Positions 1-8,110 of a stretch of 64,000 bases of DNA are shown here, piece after piece. The notes under the pieces are model-generated. The model searched no databases, had not been told where the DNA came from, and worked only from the letters and a program-made list of their open reading frames with translations. This DNA is from Chloroflexota bacterium (lineage in GTDB: Bacteria > Chloroflexota > Anaerolineae > Aggregatilineales > Phototrophicaceae), in assembly GCA_011523705.1 (NCBI GenBank), contig WTGC01000238.1:1-64000 (forward strand), given 5' to 3'. Position 1 is the stretch's first letter, and every line of letters begins with the position of its first letter. Made by a program: the position numbers and the translations under genes.

Positions 1-23
1 GGGGCTAGGGGATGGGGGTGACA

Positions 24-1259
24 CTAAACCCCGCTCAAATCCAAAAGCCGCAGCGGATTCTCCACCAGTTCGCGCAAGTGATTCATGAAAGCCGCGCCTT
101 CCGCGCCATTGCTGACGCGATGATCGACGCTGAGCGTCATGTTCATCCGCGTGCCGATGCCGAGCGTCCCGTCAGCGTGCACAATTGGAACGCGCTGCGA
201 CGAAGAGACGGCGAGGATGCCGGCCTCGGGCGAGCTGATGATGGCCGAGAAATCTTTCACGTTGAAGGGACCCAGATTGCTGATGGTGAAGGTGGCGCCG
301 CGGATGTCGTCCGGCTTGATCTTTCCGCTGCGGGCGCGCTCGTACATCGCTTTGTTGTAGGCTGCCATCTCGCTGAGCGATACTTTGTCGGCATCGGGAC
401 AGACGACATTCACCAGGCCGTTTTCGGGCAAGGCGACTGAAATGCCGATATTGACGCGCCGGTGCTGCACGAAGCGGTCGCCATAATAATGCGTATTGAG
501 ATTTGGGAAGGCTCTCAGCGTCAGCGCCAGCGCCTTGATGAGCATGTCGTTAACGCTGACCTTGACGCCCCGCTCGGCCAGCGCGCTGTTGATTTCTACC
601 CGCAGCGCCAGCAGCGGCTCGACATCGGCTTCGACGGTGACATAAAAGTGCGGCGTGTTGCTTTTGCTGCGGACGGTGCCATCGGCGATGGCGCGGCGCA
701 TCCGCGAAAGCGGGATGACATCCACGTCTTCGGTCGGAAGCGCGCCCCAGGTCGGCTGCGCTCCGGCGGCCGGCGCGGATGGCGGAGCGGGCGGCAGCAT
801 TGGCATCGCCGACAGATTCTCGACATCGGCTTTCACAATCCGGCCGCCAGGTCCGCTGCCCTGCACCCGGCTGAGGTCGATGCCTTTCTCAGCGGCGATC
901 CGGCGCGCCAGGGGCGACGCTTTGACGCGGCCATCGTCAGCCATCGTCTTGCCGTTGGTCGCTGTTTCTGGGGGCGTGACGGCCGCTTCGCTTATTGCGG
1001 CGTCTGAAGGCTCGTCTTGGTCCGGCGAGGCTGTCTCACCGCCAACGCCAATGACGGCGATGACCGATCCTTCGCCCAGTTCATCGCCCGGCTCGGCGCG
1101 CAGCTCAAGCAATTCGCCGTCGCTGCCCGCTTCTATCTCCACCGTGGCTTTGTCCGCTTCGAACTCAGCGATGATATCGCCCGCGCTGACGCTGTCGCCG
1201 ACATCCTTCAGCCAGTTGATGAGCAGGCCATCCATCGTGAGCTTGACTTCGTGCGCCAT
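24..1259 (-). CDS. pdhC: Dihydrolipoamide acetyltransferase (E2) of pyruvate dehydrogenase complex
   Basis: This 411-residue protein transfers acetyl groups from E1 through a lipoyl arm to CoA in the cytoplasmic 2-oxoacid dehydrogenase complex. The lipoyl domain spans about residues 1-75 with the modifiable lysine at K37 (EADKATVE). A peripheral E3/E1-binding domain lies near residues 110-150 (ASPLARRIAAEKGID), and the catalytic acyltransferase domain fills the C-terminus. The active-site motif reads DHRVSNGAEGA with His380; the usual Asp of DHRxxDG is Asn384. Its ATG directly follows the TAA of the E1 beta gene. The E3 gene is not in the window. Pyruvate rather than branched-chain specificity is likely but not proven. 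Confidence 0.93.
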   Translation of the reverse strand: MAHEVKLTMDGLLINWLKDVGDSVSAGDIIAEFEADKATVEIEAGSDGELLELRAEPGDELGEGSVIAVIGVGGETASPDQDEPSDAAISEAAVTPPETATNGKTMADDGRVKASPLARRIAAEKGIDLSRVQGSGPGGRIVKADVENLSAMPMLPPAPPSAPAAGAQPTWGALPTEDVDVIPLSRMRRAIADGTVRSKSNTPHFYVTVEADVEPLLALRVEINSALAERGVKVSVNDMLIKALALTLRAFPNLNTHYYGDRFVQHRRVNIGISVALPENGLVNVVCPDADKVSLSEMAAYNKAMYERARSGKIKPDDIRGATFTISNLGPFNVKDFSAIISSPEAGILAVSSSQRVPIVHADGTLGIGTRMNMTLSVDHRVSNGAEGAAFMNHLRELVENPLRLLDLSGV

Positions 1260-2246
1260 TTACAGAATCTCCTTGACCGCGTCGACCACCTTCTGCGCGT
1301 TCGGCAGCGCCAGTAATTCGATGTCCTTCGAATAGGGCAGGGGCACGTCTTCAGCGGCCACCCGCTTGATTGGCGCGTCCATATAATCAAACATGTGCTC
1401 TTGCAAGTTGGCGGCGATCTCTCCGCCGAAGCTGTACATCGGCAGCGACTCTTCCACAATCACGCAGCGATTCGTCTTCTTGAAACTCTCATACACCAAT
1501 TCCATATCCAGCGGGCGCAGCCAACGCAGATCAACCACTTCCGCTTCGACGCCAGCGCGCGCCAATTGGCGGGCCGCCTGCAATGCCCAATCGACGCCGC
1601 GCGCGTAAGCCACCAGCGAGACATCGGCGCCCTCGCGTTTGATATCGCCCTTGCCGATGGGGATCAAGTAGTCGTCGTCGAGGACATCGGGCATCGGGCT
1701 CGGCTTGGGATAGAGCGCGATGCTCTCGGTGAAGAGCACGGGATTATCATCGCGAATTGATGCTTTCAACATGCCGTAGGCGTCCAGCGAGTTCGAGGGA
1801 CAGCCGACATAGATGCCGGGGAAATGGGCGAAGATCGGCTCGGGCGCGTGCGAATGCGAGGCGGTCGCCTGATTGCCCCAGCCGCTCGCCGCGCGGTAGA
1901 CCAGCGGTACTTTGAACATACCGTCAAAAAAATAGCGCACCTTGGCCGCGTGATTGGCGATCGCGTCCAGCGCCAGGAAGGCGAAGTTGATGGTCATGAA
2001 TTCGGCGACCGGTCGCAAGCCAGCCATTGCCGCGCCCACCGCGGCGCCGCCGATGGCCATCTCGCTGATGGGCGTATCACGGACGCGCCTTTCGCCGAAT
2101 TCCTCCAGGAAGCCGCGCGTCACCCGATGCGTACCTTGCCAGTATGCCACTTCTTCGCCCATGACGAAGACATTTTCGTCGCGGTGCATCTCTTCGCGCA
2201 GCGCCCGGCGGATCGCTTCCCGCATGGCGACATTTCTAGCTGCCAT
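1260..2246 (-). CDS. pdhB: Pyruvate dehydrogenase E1 component, beta subunit
   Basis: The 328-residue length and full-length similarity fit the transketolase-like beta subunit of a heterotetrameric E1, which forms the thiamine diphosphate site together with the alpha subunit. Recognisable segments are the N-terminal REALREEM and FVMGEEVAYWQG, the DTPISEMAIGGAAVGAAMAG stretch, and the C-terminal domain with VDLRWLRPLD and VIVEESLP. It sits between E1 alpha (225 bp upstream) and E2 (no gap), the standard pdhABC order, so one transcript is likely. The long gap to E1 alpha is filled by palindromic repeats that may affect mRNA stability. Confidence 0.94.
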   Translation of the reverse strand: MAARNVAMREAIRRALREEMHRDENVFVMGEEVAYWQGTHRVTRGFLEEFGERRVRDTPISEMAIGGAAVGAAMAGLRPVAEFMTINFAFLALDAIANHAAKVRYFFDGMFKVPLVYRAASGWGNQATASHSHAPEPIFAHFPGIYVGCPSNSLDAYGMLKASIRDDNPVLFTESIALYPKPSPMPDVLDDDYLIPIGKGDIKREGADVSLVAYARGVDWALQAARQLARAGVEAEVVDLRWLRPLDMELVYESFKKTNRCVIVEESLPMYSFGGEIAANLQEHMFDYMDAPIKRVAAEDVPLPYSKDIELLALPNAQKVVDAVKEIL

Positions 2247-2277
2247 TGTCCCTGCCTTGATCGCTGTTTTGCATTTT

Positions 2278-2446
2278 GTAGGCGAGCCACCGCCTCGCCC
2301 CTACAGATTCGTCTTGATTGTGGGCGAGTCACCGCCTCGCCCCTACAGATTCGTCTTGATTGTGGGCGAGTCACCGCCTCGCCCCTACAACGGCGTCCTG
2401 ATTGTGGGCGTTTCAGCGAGTCGCGTAGACACTGACCGACAAACGC
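2278..2446. repeat. 42-bp tandem repeat of imperfect palindromes
   Basis: Three consecutive units begin at 2278, 2320 and 2362, exactly 42 bp apart, and a degenerate fourth begins at 2404. Each unit holds an inverted repeat, GGGCGAG/CTCGCCC, around a seven-base loop and ends in CCCCTAC, so each RNA copy could fold as a hairpin. The array fills the gap between the two E1 genes. A related single copy lies at 5046-5070. This resembles REP-type intergenic palindromes; no coding function is seen. Confidence 0.8.
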
Positions 2447-2471
2447 CCCTACAGGCATCGGACGGGCAATC

Positions 2472-3542
2472 TCAGTCGATGCCGGCGCCGACGCTTTGGT
2501 CGGTCTTGTATACCAGTTCCGACGCAACGTAGGTGTTACTTAGCAAATCGTCGTAGCTGCTCGGCATCTCGCTGGCTTCGGCGAAGGCGACCGACTCGGC
2601 GACGGTCTTGCGCGCGTCCGATTCATGCTCCGCCAGGATCTCGCCGACATCGCCATACTTGCTCTCGATGCAATCGCGCAAAATCTTGATCGGCTCGCGC
2701 TTTTCTACCCACTCCCTCAACTCTGCCGACATGTCGTCGCGAGCGTCATATTGCTTGTCGGAGACGCCATGCCCACGATAACGATAAGTCACATGCTCGA
2801 TGACAGCCGGTCCATTCGCACGCGCGTACTCCACCGCCTTCGAGGCGACCGCGTAAACTTCCAGCGCGTTCTGCGCGTCAACCCGGCCGAAGCTCTTGAT
2901 GCCATAGGCTTCCGCCTTGCGATGCAATTCGATCTGGCCGCTGGCGCGCTCGACCTCGGTGCCCATGCCGTAGCCGTTATTCTCGATGATCCAGATCACC
3001 GGCAGGTCCCAGATGGCGCTCATATTGAGCGATTCGTGGAAGTAGCCATTATTGGTGGCGCCATCGCCGACATAGGTCATGGTGACATCGTCCTTGCCGC
3101 GGTAGCGCGCTTCCAGGGCGATGCCGGCCGCCAGCGGCAGATGGCCGCCGACGATGGCATAACCACCCCAGAAGTTGTGATCTTTGGAGGCCAGGTGCAT
3201 CGAGCCGCCCTTGCCGCCGCTCGAGCCGGTTTTCTTGCCCATCATCTCAGCCATGAGCGCCTTGGGGTCCATGCCCAGGATGAGGCCGATGCCATGATCG
3301 CGATAAGCGGTGATGACGTGGTCGGTCACCCGCAGCGCCGCCATCGAGCCGACGCCGCTGGCTTCGTGCCCGCTGTAGAGATGCAGATAGACGCCGGTGA
3401 TGCGCTTCTCTTCGTAGAGTTGGTGGCAGGTCTCCTCGAATTCGCGGATCAGCACCATCTGCCGATACCAATCGAGAAGCATCTCTTTGGATGGCGCGGC
3501 CATAGCCTTCCCTTCGTCGATGACTGCGGTCTGTTCTTCCAT
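2472..3542 (-). CDS. pdhA: Pyruvate dehydrogenase E1 component, alpha subunit
   Basis: This is the thiamine diphosphate-binding alpha subunit that decarboxylates the 2-oxoacid. The ThDP/Mg motif starts with GDG at residues 159-161 and ends with NN at 188-189 (IIENN). The phosphorylation-loop-like segment YRYRGHGVSD and the helix near EETCHQLYEEKRI are typical of the family. I start it at the ATG at 3542 (356 aa); the frame stays open to 3668 and an upstream ATG at 3563 would add seven residues. No strong ribosome binding site distinguishes the two. It is the first gene of the pdhABC operon. Confidence 0.92.
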   Translation of the reverse strand: MEEQTAVIDEGKAMAAPSKEMLLDWYRQMVLIREFEETCHQLYEEKRITGVYLHLYSGHEASGVGSMAALRVTDHVITAYRDHGIGLILGMDPKALMAEMMGKKTGSSGGKGGSMHLASKDHNFWGGYAIVGGHLPLAAGIALEARYRGKDDVTMTYVGDGATNNGYFHESLNMSAIWDLPVIWIIENNGYGMGTEVERASGQIELHRKAEAYGIKSFGRVDAQNALEVYAVASKAVEYARANGPAVIEHVTYRYRGHGVSDKQYDARDDMSAELREWVEKREPIKILRDCIESKYGDVGEILAEHESDARKTVAESVAFAEASEMPSSYDDLLSNTYVASELVYKTDQSVGAGID

Positions 3543-3666
3543 ATCAGTCGGGAAGTATACCATAGGTGAATGCCGTTTTAGAATTCTGGGATTTGCCATG
3601 CTTGACAGGCGCGCAAAATGATCATATAGATCATGTGTGCGTATTACACAGTATTGGCGATCGAGC

Positions 3667-4520
3667 ATGCCCCAAGCGCCATTGCCGGATATTCACAACG
3701 CGAAGCCATTTGTCAAGTGGGTGGGCGGCAAGCGCAGCCTCCTGCCCGAATTGCTTTCCCGCATGCCGGCCGAATTCAACAATTACTACGAATCCTTCGT
3801 CGGTGGCGGCGCGCTCTTCTTCGCCCTGAAGAATGAAGGAAGACTTAATTTGTCGGGGGGGGGGGGCAGGCATTCTTAAGTGATGTCAACTTCGATCTCA
3901 TCAACACCTACCAAGTCATCCAGCGCGACCCCGAACCGCTCATTCATCAACTGAAGCAACACGCCCGCAATCACTCCAAAGACTACTACTACCGGATTCG
4001 CAGTCAGCATCAGCTTGACGACCGCGTCGAGATCGCCGCGCGTTTCATCTACCTCAACAAGACCTGCTACAACGGCCTCTGGCGCGTCAATTCCAAAGGC
4101 GAGTTCAACGTGCCGATGGGCAGCTACGCGAACCCGGCGATTTGTCAGGAAGACGTTTTGCGAGCTTGTCACCGCGCCCTGCAAGGCGTGGACATTCGTA
4201 TGCGGGACTTTCGCAAACTCGAGGCGGGCCCAGGCGACTTTGTCTACTTTGATCCGCCGTACCGCCCTCTCGACAGCACCTCGTTTACACGTTACACGAA
4301 AGCAGATTTTGGAATGGCTGATCAGGTGGCTCTACGCGACCTGTGCCTTTCTTTGCATGAACGAGGAGTCAAATTCATGCTGTCGAATAGCGACACCTCG
4401 TCCACGCTTTACGATGACAATCCCGTTTTCAAAGTCGACATCGTCCAAGCGCCGCGCTTTGTCAATAGCAGGAGCGATCAGCGGGGCGCGGTTGATGAAT
4501 TACTTGTTACGAATTTCTAG
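3667..4520 (+). pseudogene. dam: Dam-family adenine-N6 DNA methyltransferase, frameshifted at a G12 tract (possibly phase-variable)
   Basis: The first part, from the ATG at 3667, encodes the SAM-binding start of a D12-class methyltransferase ([16 protein letters not shown], then [17 protein letters not shown]). At 3855-3866 there is a run of 12 G, after which the frame hits TAA at 3877. The remainder continues in another frame from about 3868 ([16 protein letters not shown]) through the DPPY catalytic motif (VYFDPPYRPL, near 4250) to the stop at 4518-4520. Adding one G or removing two restores one protein of about 284 residues, the usual family size. A PD-(D/E)XK nuclease gene begins 2 bp later. 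The break may be a real phase switch, a fixed mutation or a homopolymer assembly error. GATC specificity is only inferred from family resemblance. Confidence 0.85.
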
Positions 4521-4522
4521 GT

Positions 4523-4996
4523 GTGGACGTGGCGAAATCCCAAGGCGCGCAAGCCAATCTTACTGGTACTCGAATGGAAAACCACATTGAACTTTCCCTT
4601 TTGGATTGTGGCTACGTGAAACTGGCCGAAACGTATGCTTTAGTTAACGACATAAAGAGCCTCACACAGCCCAGTTATGCTCGACAGGTCCAAATTGGCA
4701 AGACCATATACGGCACGAACCTGAAAAGCGATTTTGTGCTATTTCACCCGGAGAAGTGGCCAGAGGGTTTAGTCATTGAAGTAAAGTGGCAACAGAGAGG
4801 CGGAACGGTCGATGAGAAATTCCCGTATTTGGTGATGAATATATGGTCTTCAGAATATCAAACGATTCTCATCTTGGATGGTGGCGGATATCGCGACGGC
4901 GCAGAACGATGGATACGTTCAATGCAAAAGCAAAATCTGCTTCACGTCTTCAATATGGTAGAGTTTTTGACTTGGGTGAACCAAGGCAATCTATAA
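4523..4996 (+). CDS. PD-(D/E)XK nuclease, probable restriction endonuclease partner of the Dam-like methyltransferase
   Basis: The 157-residue frame opens with GTG at 4523, two bases after the methyltransferase stop; an ATG at 4574 would give 140 residues. A PD-(D/E)XK active site is visible as D70 (LKSDFVLF) followed by E86-V-K88 (VIEVKWQQ), and then a helix around DEKFPYLVMNIW. The size and position fit the restriction partner of a type II system. The family was not identified beyond the fold, so the recognition sequence is unknown. The base composition is visibly more AT-rich than that of the neighbouring metabolic genes. Confidence 0.72.
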   Translation: MDVAKSQGAQANLTGTRMENHIELSLLDCGYVKLAETYALVNDIKSLTQPSYARQVQIGKTIYGTNLKSDFVLFHPEKWPEGLVIEVKWQQRGGTVDEKFPYLVMNIWSSEYQTILILDGGGYRDGAERWIRSMQKQNLLHVFNMVEFLTWVNQGNL

Positions 4997-5045
4997 ATAG
5001 CGCCCGGGTGAGTCGTCCGCCGCCCAACATGTTATTCAAACTAGC

Positions 5046-5070
5046 GGGCGAGCCACCGGCTGGCCCCTAC
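5046..5070. repeat. Single copy of the REP-like palindrome
   Basis: GGGCGAGCCACC followed by GGCTGGCCCCTAC closely matches the units at 2278-2388, including the terminal CCCCTAC. It lies in the 151-bp gap between the nuclease gene and the convergent small membrane protein gene. Confidence 0.6.
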
Positions 5071-5147
5071 AAATCGTTGACATGCTGGGCGTCTATGCCT
5101 TAAATGAGAATCCTCTGTGAATTCTGTGCCTCTGTGGTGAACTAATA

Positions 5148-5498
5148 CTACTCCCCGCCATCCCCCTCGCCACTACTCAGCAACCCGGCCACCACCACCA
5201 CAATCATCGACCCCAGCGCGCCGACGACGATCCCTCCGATGAAGGGCAGCTTGACCAAGCCGGTGATGCCGAAAATCGTCACCAGCAGCGAGCCGACAAA
5301 GCCGCCGACCAGACCCAGCAGGATATTGCCCAGCAAGCCGTAGCCCTCGCCTTGCAGCAGCTTGCCGGCCAGGTAGCCGCTCGCGCCCCAGATCAGCAGC
5401 GAAAAAACCAAACCGATCAGCTTGCCCAGCATGCCCGGCAAAAGCATCAATATCAGAAACAATGCGATGGCCAATCCAACGCCCAGCTTAAATTTCAT
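5148..5498 (-). CDS. GlsB/YeaQ/YmgE-like small membrane protein
   Basis: The 116-residue product is almost entirely hydrophobic, with three to four membrane segments. It contains glycine-rich helices (IWGASGYLAGKLLQGEGYGLLGNILLGLVGGFVGSLL) typical of the transglycosylase-associated GlsB/YeaQ/YmgE family, whose biochemical role is unclear but which is often linked to envelope stress. The ATG at 5498 is preferred over upstream starts because an AAAGGCGA ribosome binding site precedes it and the hydrophobic domain begins there. It is monocistronic. The acidic C-terminus (SSGEGDGGE) is probably cytoplasmic. Confidence 0.7.
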   Translation of the reverse strand: MKFKLGVGLAIALFLILMLLPGMLGKLIGLVFSLLIWGASGYLAGKLLQGEGYGLLGNILLGLVGGFVGSLLVTIFGITGLVKLPFIGGIVVGALGSMIVVVVAGLLSSGEGDGGE

Positions 5499-5874
5499 GT
5501 TCGTTCGCCTTTCAAACTTCAACTCTACTATTATACGCGATCGCGTCACGCGCGGTTGCAACACTGGAAACATTCTGATCGTAGACGCACGCGCGACATT
5601 GCCGCCGCCCACGCAGAATGCCCAGCGTCCCGCTGTTGGCAAGAAGTCCGGTTAATCCAGCGCTCGCGCGGTCTAGCTCCCCTTCGCTAGCTCGCTGGAT
5701 CGCGTAGACACTGACCTACGGGAAGGGTCCGGGTCACGTAGACATTGACCTTCGGGGATGGGGTTTGACGCCCGCGCCAAGCGGCAGCCGCCAGCATTTA
5801 GCAATTTGGCTAATCATGCTGTATGATTTGGATACTTGTGTTTATTGGACTCGCAGACACAGACGAGCGGCAGC
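5499..5874. other. 376-bp intergenic region with short direct and inverted repeats
   Basis: No gene is evident. The shared word CGCGTAGACACTGACC occurs at 5701-5716, again as CACGTAGACATTGACC at 5735-5750, and also at 2422-2437 beside the 42-bp repeats. An inverted pair ATCCAGCG/CGCTGGAT (about 5656-5700) could form a stem. The region must hold the divergent promoters of the small membrane protein and polyphosphate kinase genes, but I see no convincing hexamer pair. Confidence 0.5.
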
Positions 5875-8016
5875 ATGATTGAAACATTGGAAGAGCGGGC
5901 GCCGGCGCTCGGTCCTGAGAATTTCATCAATCGCGAATTGAGCACGATTGATTTTCAAAAGCGCGTACTGGCGCTGGCGGAAGACGAATCGACGCCGCTG
6001 CTGGAACGGGTGAAGTTCATCGCCATCGTCGGCAACAACCTCGATGAATTCTATATGGTGCGCGTCGGCGCCTATTTTCAGCGCCTGCATTTCAACAATC
6101 CCACAATGCGGCCCGATGGCATCACGCCGGCCCAATTGCTGCGCCGCATCCATGATGAAGTTTCAGAATTGATCGCGCGGCAGCGCAAGGCGCGGAAGCA
6201 CGTCTTTGAATTGCTCGCGCATGAGGGCGTCCACTTCATCACCACTGATCAGCTTAGCGAGGGCGAGCGTGACGCCATCACCTATTATTTCCGATCTGAG
6301 GTTTATCCGGTCTTGACGCCTCTGGCCGTCGATCACGCCCGTCCCTTCCCCTTCATCTCCAACCTGAGCCTGAATCTGGGCGTTTATCTGGAGCGCGAGA
6401 ACGGCCACCTGTCCAGCGGCATTGATTTCGCCCGCATCAAGGTGCCGGTCGATATCCTGCCGCGGATCGTCCACCTGGAAAAGGTGATGACCAATTACAC
6501 CGGGCAGGTGCATGACGGCTATCACTTCCTTTGGATTGAAGACATCATCGCCGATTACCTTTCGGATTTATTCCCCGGCATGAAGATCATGGAGGCATTT
6601 CCCTTCCGCATTTTGCGCAACGCCGATATTGATTATGAGCATGAGCAAGATGAAGACCTGCTGGATGTCAAGTCGATCATCGAGCAGGGCGTGAAGGAGA
6701 GGCGCTTCGGCTCGGTCGTGCGCTTGAGCGTGCCGGCCGGCATCAGCGAACGCATGCTCAACCGGCTGGCGAGTTCGCTGGAGGTGCCTTCCACGCGGGA
6801 AGTCTTCCGCATCGACGGCAAGCTCGGCTCGGCAGATCTGTTTGAATTGCTGCAAGTGGACCGCCCCGATTTGAAGGATCCGCCTTATGTGCCGCGCCTG
6901 GCGACGCCTTTCGCGCAATCGGCTGATTTCTTCGAGGTGATTCGCAAGCAAGACGTCATCGTGCATCATCCCTATGATTCTTTCTCGCCGGTCGAGGACT
7001 TCTTCAAGCGGGCGGCGCGCGATCCTGATGTGCTGGCGATCAAGACCACCTTGTACCGCGTCGGCAAGAATTCGCCGGTGGTTAACGATCTGCTGGAAGC
7101 GCGCGACAATGAGAAACAAGTCACCGTGCTGGTCGAGCTCAAGGCGCGCTTCGATGAAGAGAACAACCTGGAATGGGTGACGGCGCTGGAAGAGAAGGGC
7201 GTGCACGTCATTTACGGCGTCGAGGAGCTGCCGGTCAAGACCCATGCCAAGATTTCGCTGGTCGTCCGGCGCGAGCGCGACGGCATGCGCCGCTATGTGC
7301 ATTTGGGCACCGGCAACTACAACGCGGCCACCGCCCGTCTCTACGCCGATGCGGGCCTTTTCACCTGCAACGAGGAAATCGCCGATGACGCCTCGCGCTT
7401 GTTCAACCGCTTGACCGGTTACGCGCCTGACACCACTTACCGCCAGTTGTTGGTGGCGCCGGATTATTTGCTGGACGGCATTCTCGACCTGATTGACAAT
7501 GAAATGGCGGCGGCGCGCCGCGGCGAAGACGCCCGCATGATCTTCAAGATGAATCAGCTGGAAGAAGATCGCGTCATTCAGAAGCTCTATCAGGCGTCGC
7601 AAGCCGGCGTCAAGATCGACTTGATCGTGCGCGGCTTGTGCTGCCTTCGTCCCGGCGTGCCCGGCTTGAGCGAGAATATCACCGTCAAAAGCATCGTGGG
7701 CCGCTACCTGGAGCACAGCCGCATCTATTATTTCCGCAACGCGCCCGAGCGTCAGCAGCTCTACATGGGCAGCGCCGATTTGATGCGCCGCAATCTGCTC
7801 AATCGGGTGGAAGTCGTCTTCCCGGTGCTCGATCCGCGCATCCAGTGGCGCGTACTGCGAATCCTGCAGACGGACCTGAGCGATGTGAAAAATTCCTGGA
7901 CGCTGTGCAGCGACGGGGGCTATGCGCGCCTTTGGGACACAGACGATTCGAAAGCCTTCGACTCACACGCGCAATTCATGAGCGATAGCTTCGGGCTCTG
8001 CGATACGCCGGATTGA
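5875..8016 (+). CDS. ppk: Polyphosphate kinase 1
   Basis: The 713-residue product makes inorganic polyphosphate reversibly from ATP. The N-terminal domain begins FINRELSTIDFQKRVLALAED, followed by the head domain. The two phospholipase-D-like catalytic domains contain VKTHAKISLVVRRE with the presumed phospho-accepting His457 and the HLGTGNYN signature shortly after. The C-terminal part has DLIVRGLCCLRPGVPGLSENI. The ATG at 5875 gives the normal family length; an upstream in-frame GTG at 5836 adds 13 residues with no similarity. It stands alone, convergent with the DUF4139 gene. Confidence 0.95.
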   Translation: MIETLEERAPALGPENFINRELSTIDFQKRVLALAEDESTPLLERVKFIAIVGNNLDEFYMVRVGAYFQRLHFNNPTMRPDGITPAQLLRRIHDEVSELIARQRKARKHVFELLAHEGVHFITTDQLSEGERDAITYYFRSEVYPVLTPLAVDHARPFPFISNLSLNLGVYLERENGHLSSGIDFARIKVPVDILPRIVHLEKVMTNYTGQVHDGYHFLWIEDIIADYLSDLFPGMKIMEAFPFRILRNADIDYEHEQDEDLLDVKSIIEQGVKERRFGSVVRLSVPAGISERMLNRLASSLEVPSTREVFRIDGKLGSADLFELLQVDRPDLKDPPYVPRLATPFAQSADFFEVIRKQDVIVHHPYDSFSPVEDFFKRAARDPDVLAIKTTLYRVGKNSPVVNDLLEARDNEKQVTVLVELKARFDEENNLEWVTALEEKGVHVIYGVEELPVKTHAKISLVVRRERDGMRRYVHLGTGNYNAATARLYADAGLFTCNEEIADDASRLFNRLTGYAPDTTYRQLLVAPDYLLDGILDLIDNEMAAARRGEDARMIFKMNQLEEDRVIQKLYQASQAGVKIDLIVRGLCCLRPGVPGLSENITVKSIVGRYLEHSRIYYFRNAPERQQLYMGSADLMRRNLLNRVEVVFPVLDPRIQWRVLRILQTDLSDVKNSWTLCSDGGYARLWDTDDSKAFDSHAQFMSDSFGLCDTPD

Positions 8017-8110
8017 CATCAGAATTGGCTAGGCGACCTCGAAATTGCTTCCGTATGCAGAGCCTCACTATTGGGTTAACCCGTGCGTCGCGGCGCACCG
8101 CGCAGGTTCT

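Noticed and set aside
2278..2446. CRISPR array
   Set aside because: The 42-bp units follow each other without unique spacers, and no cas genes are present.
6568..7716. A 382-codon minus-strand frame within ppk
   Set aside because: The plus-strand polyphosphate kinase is unambiguous; the antisense frame shows no motif or start signal.
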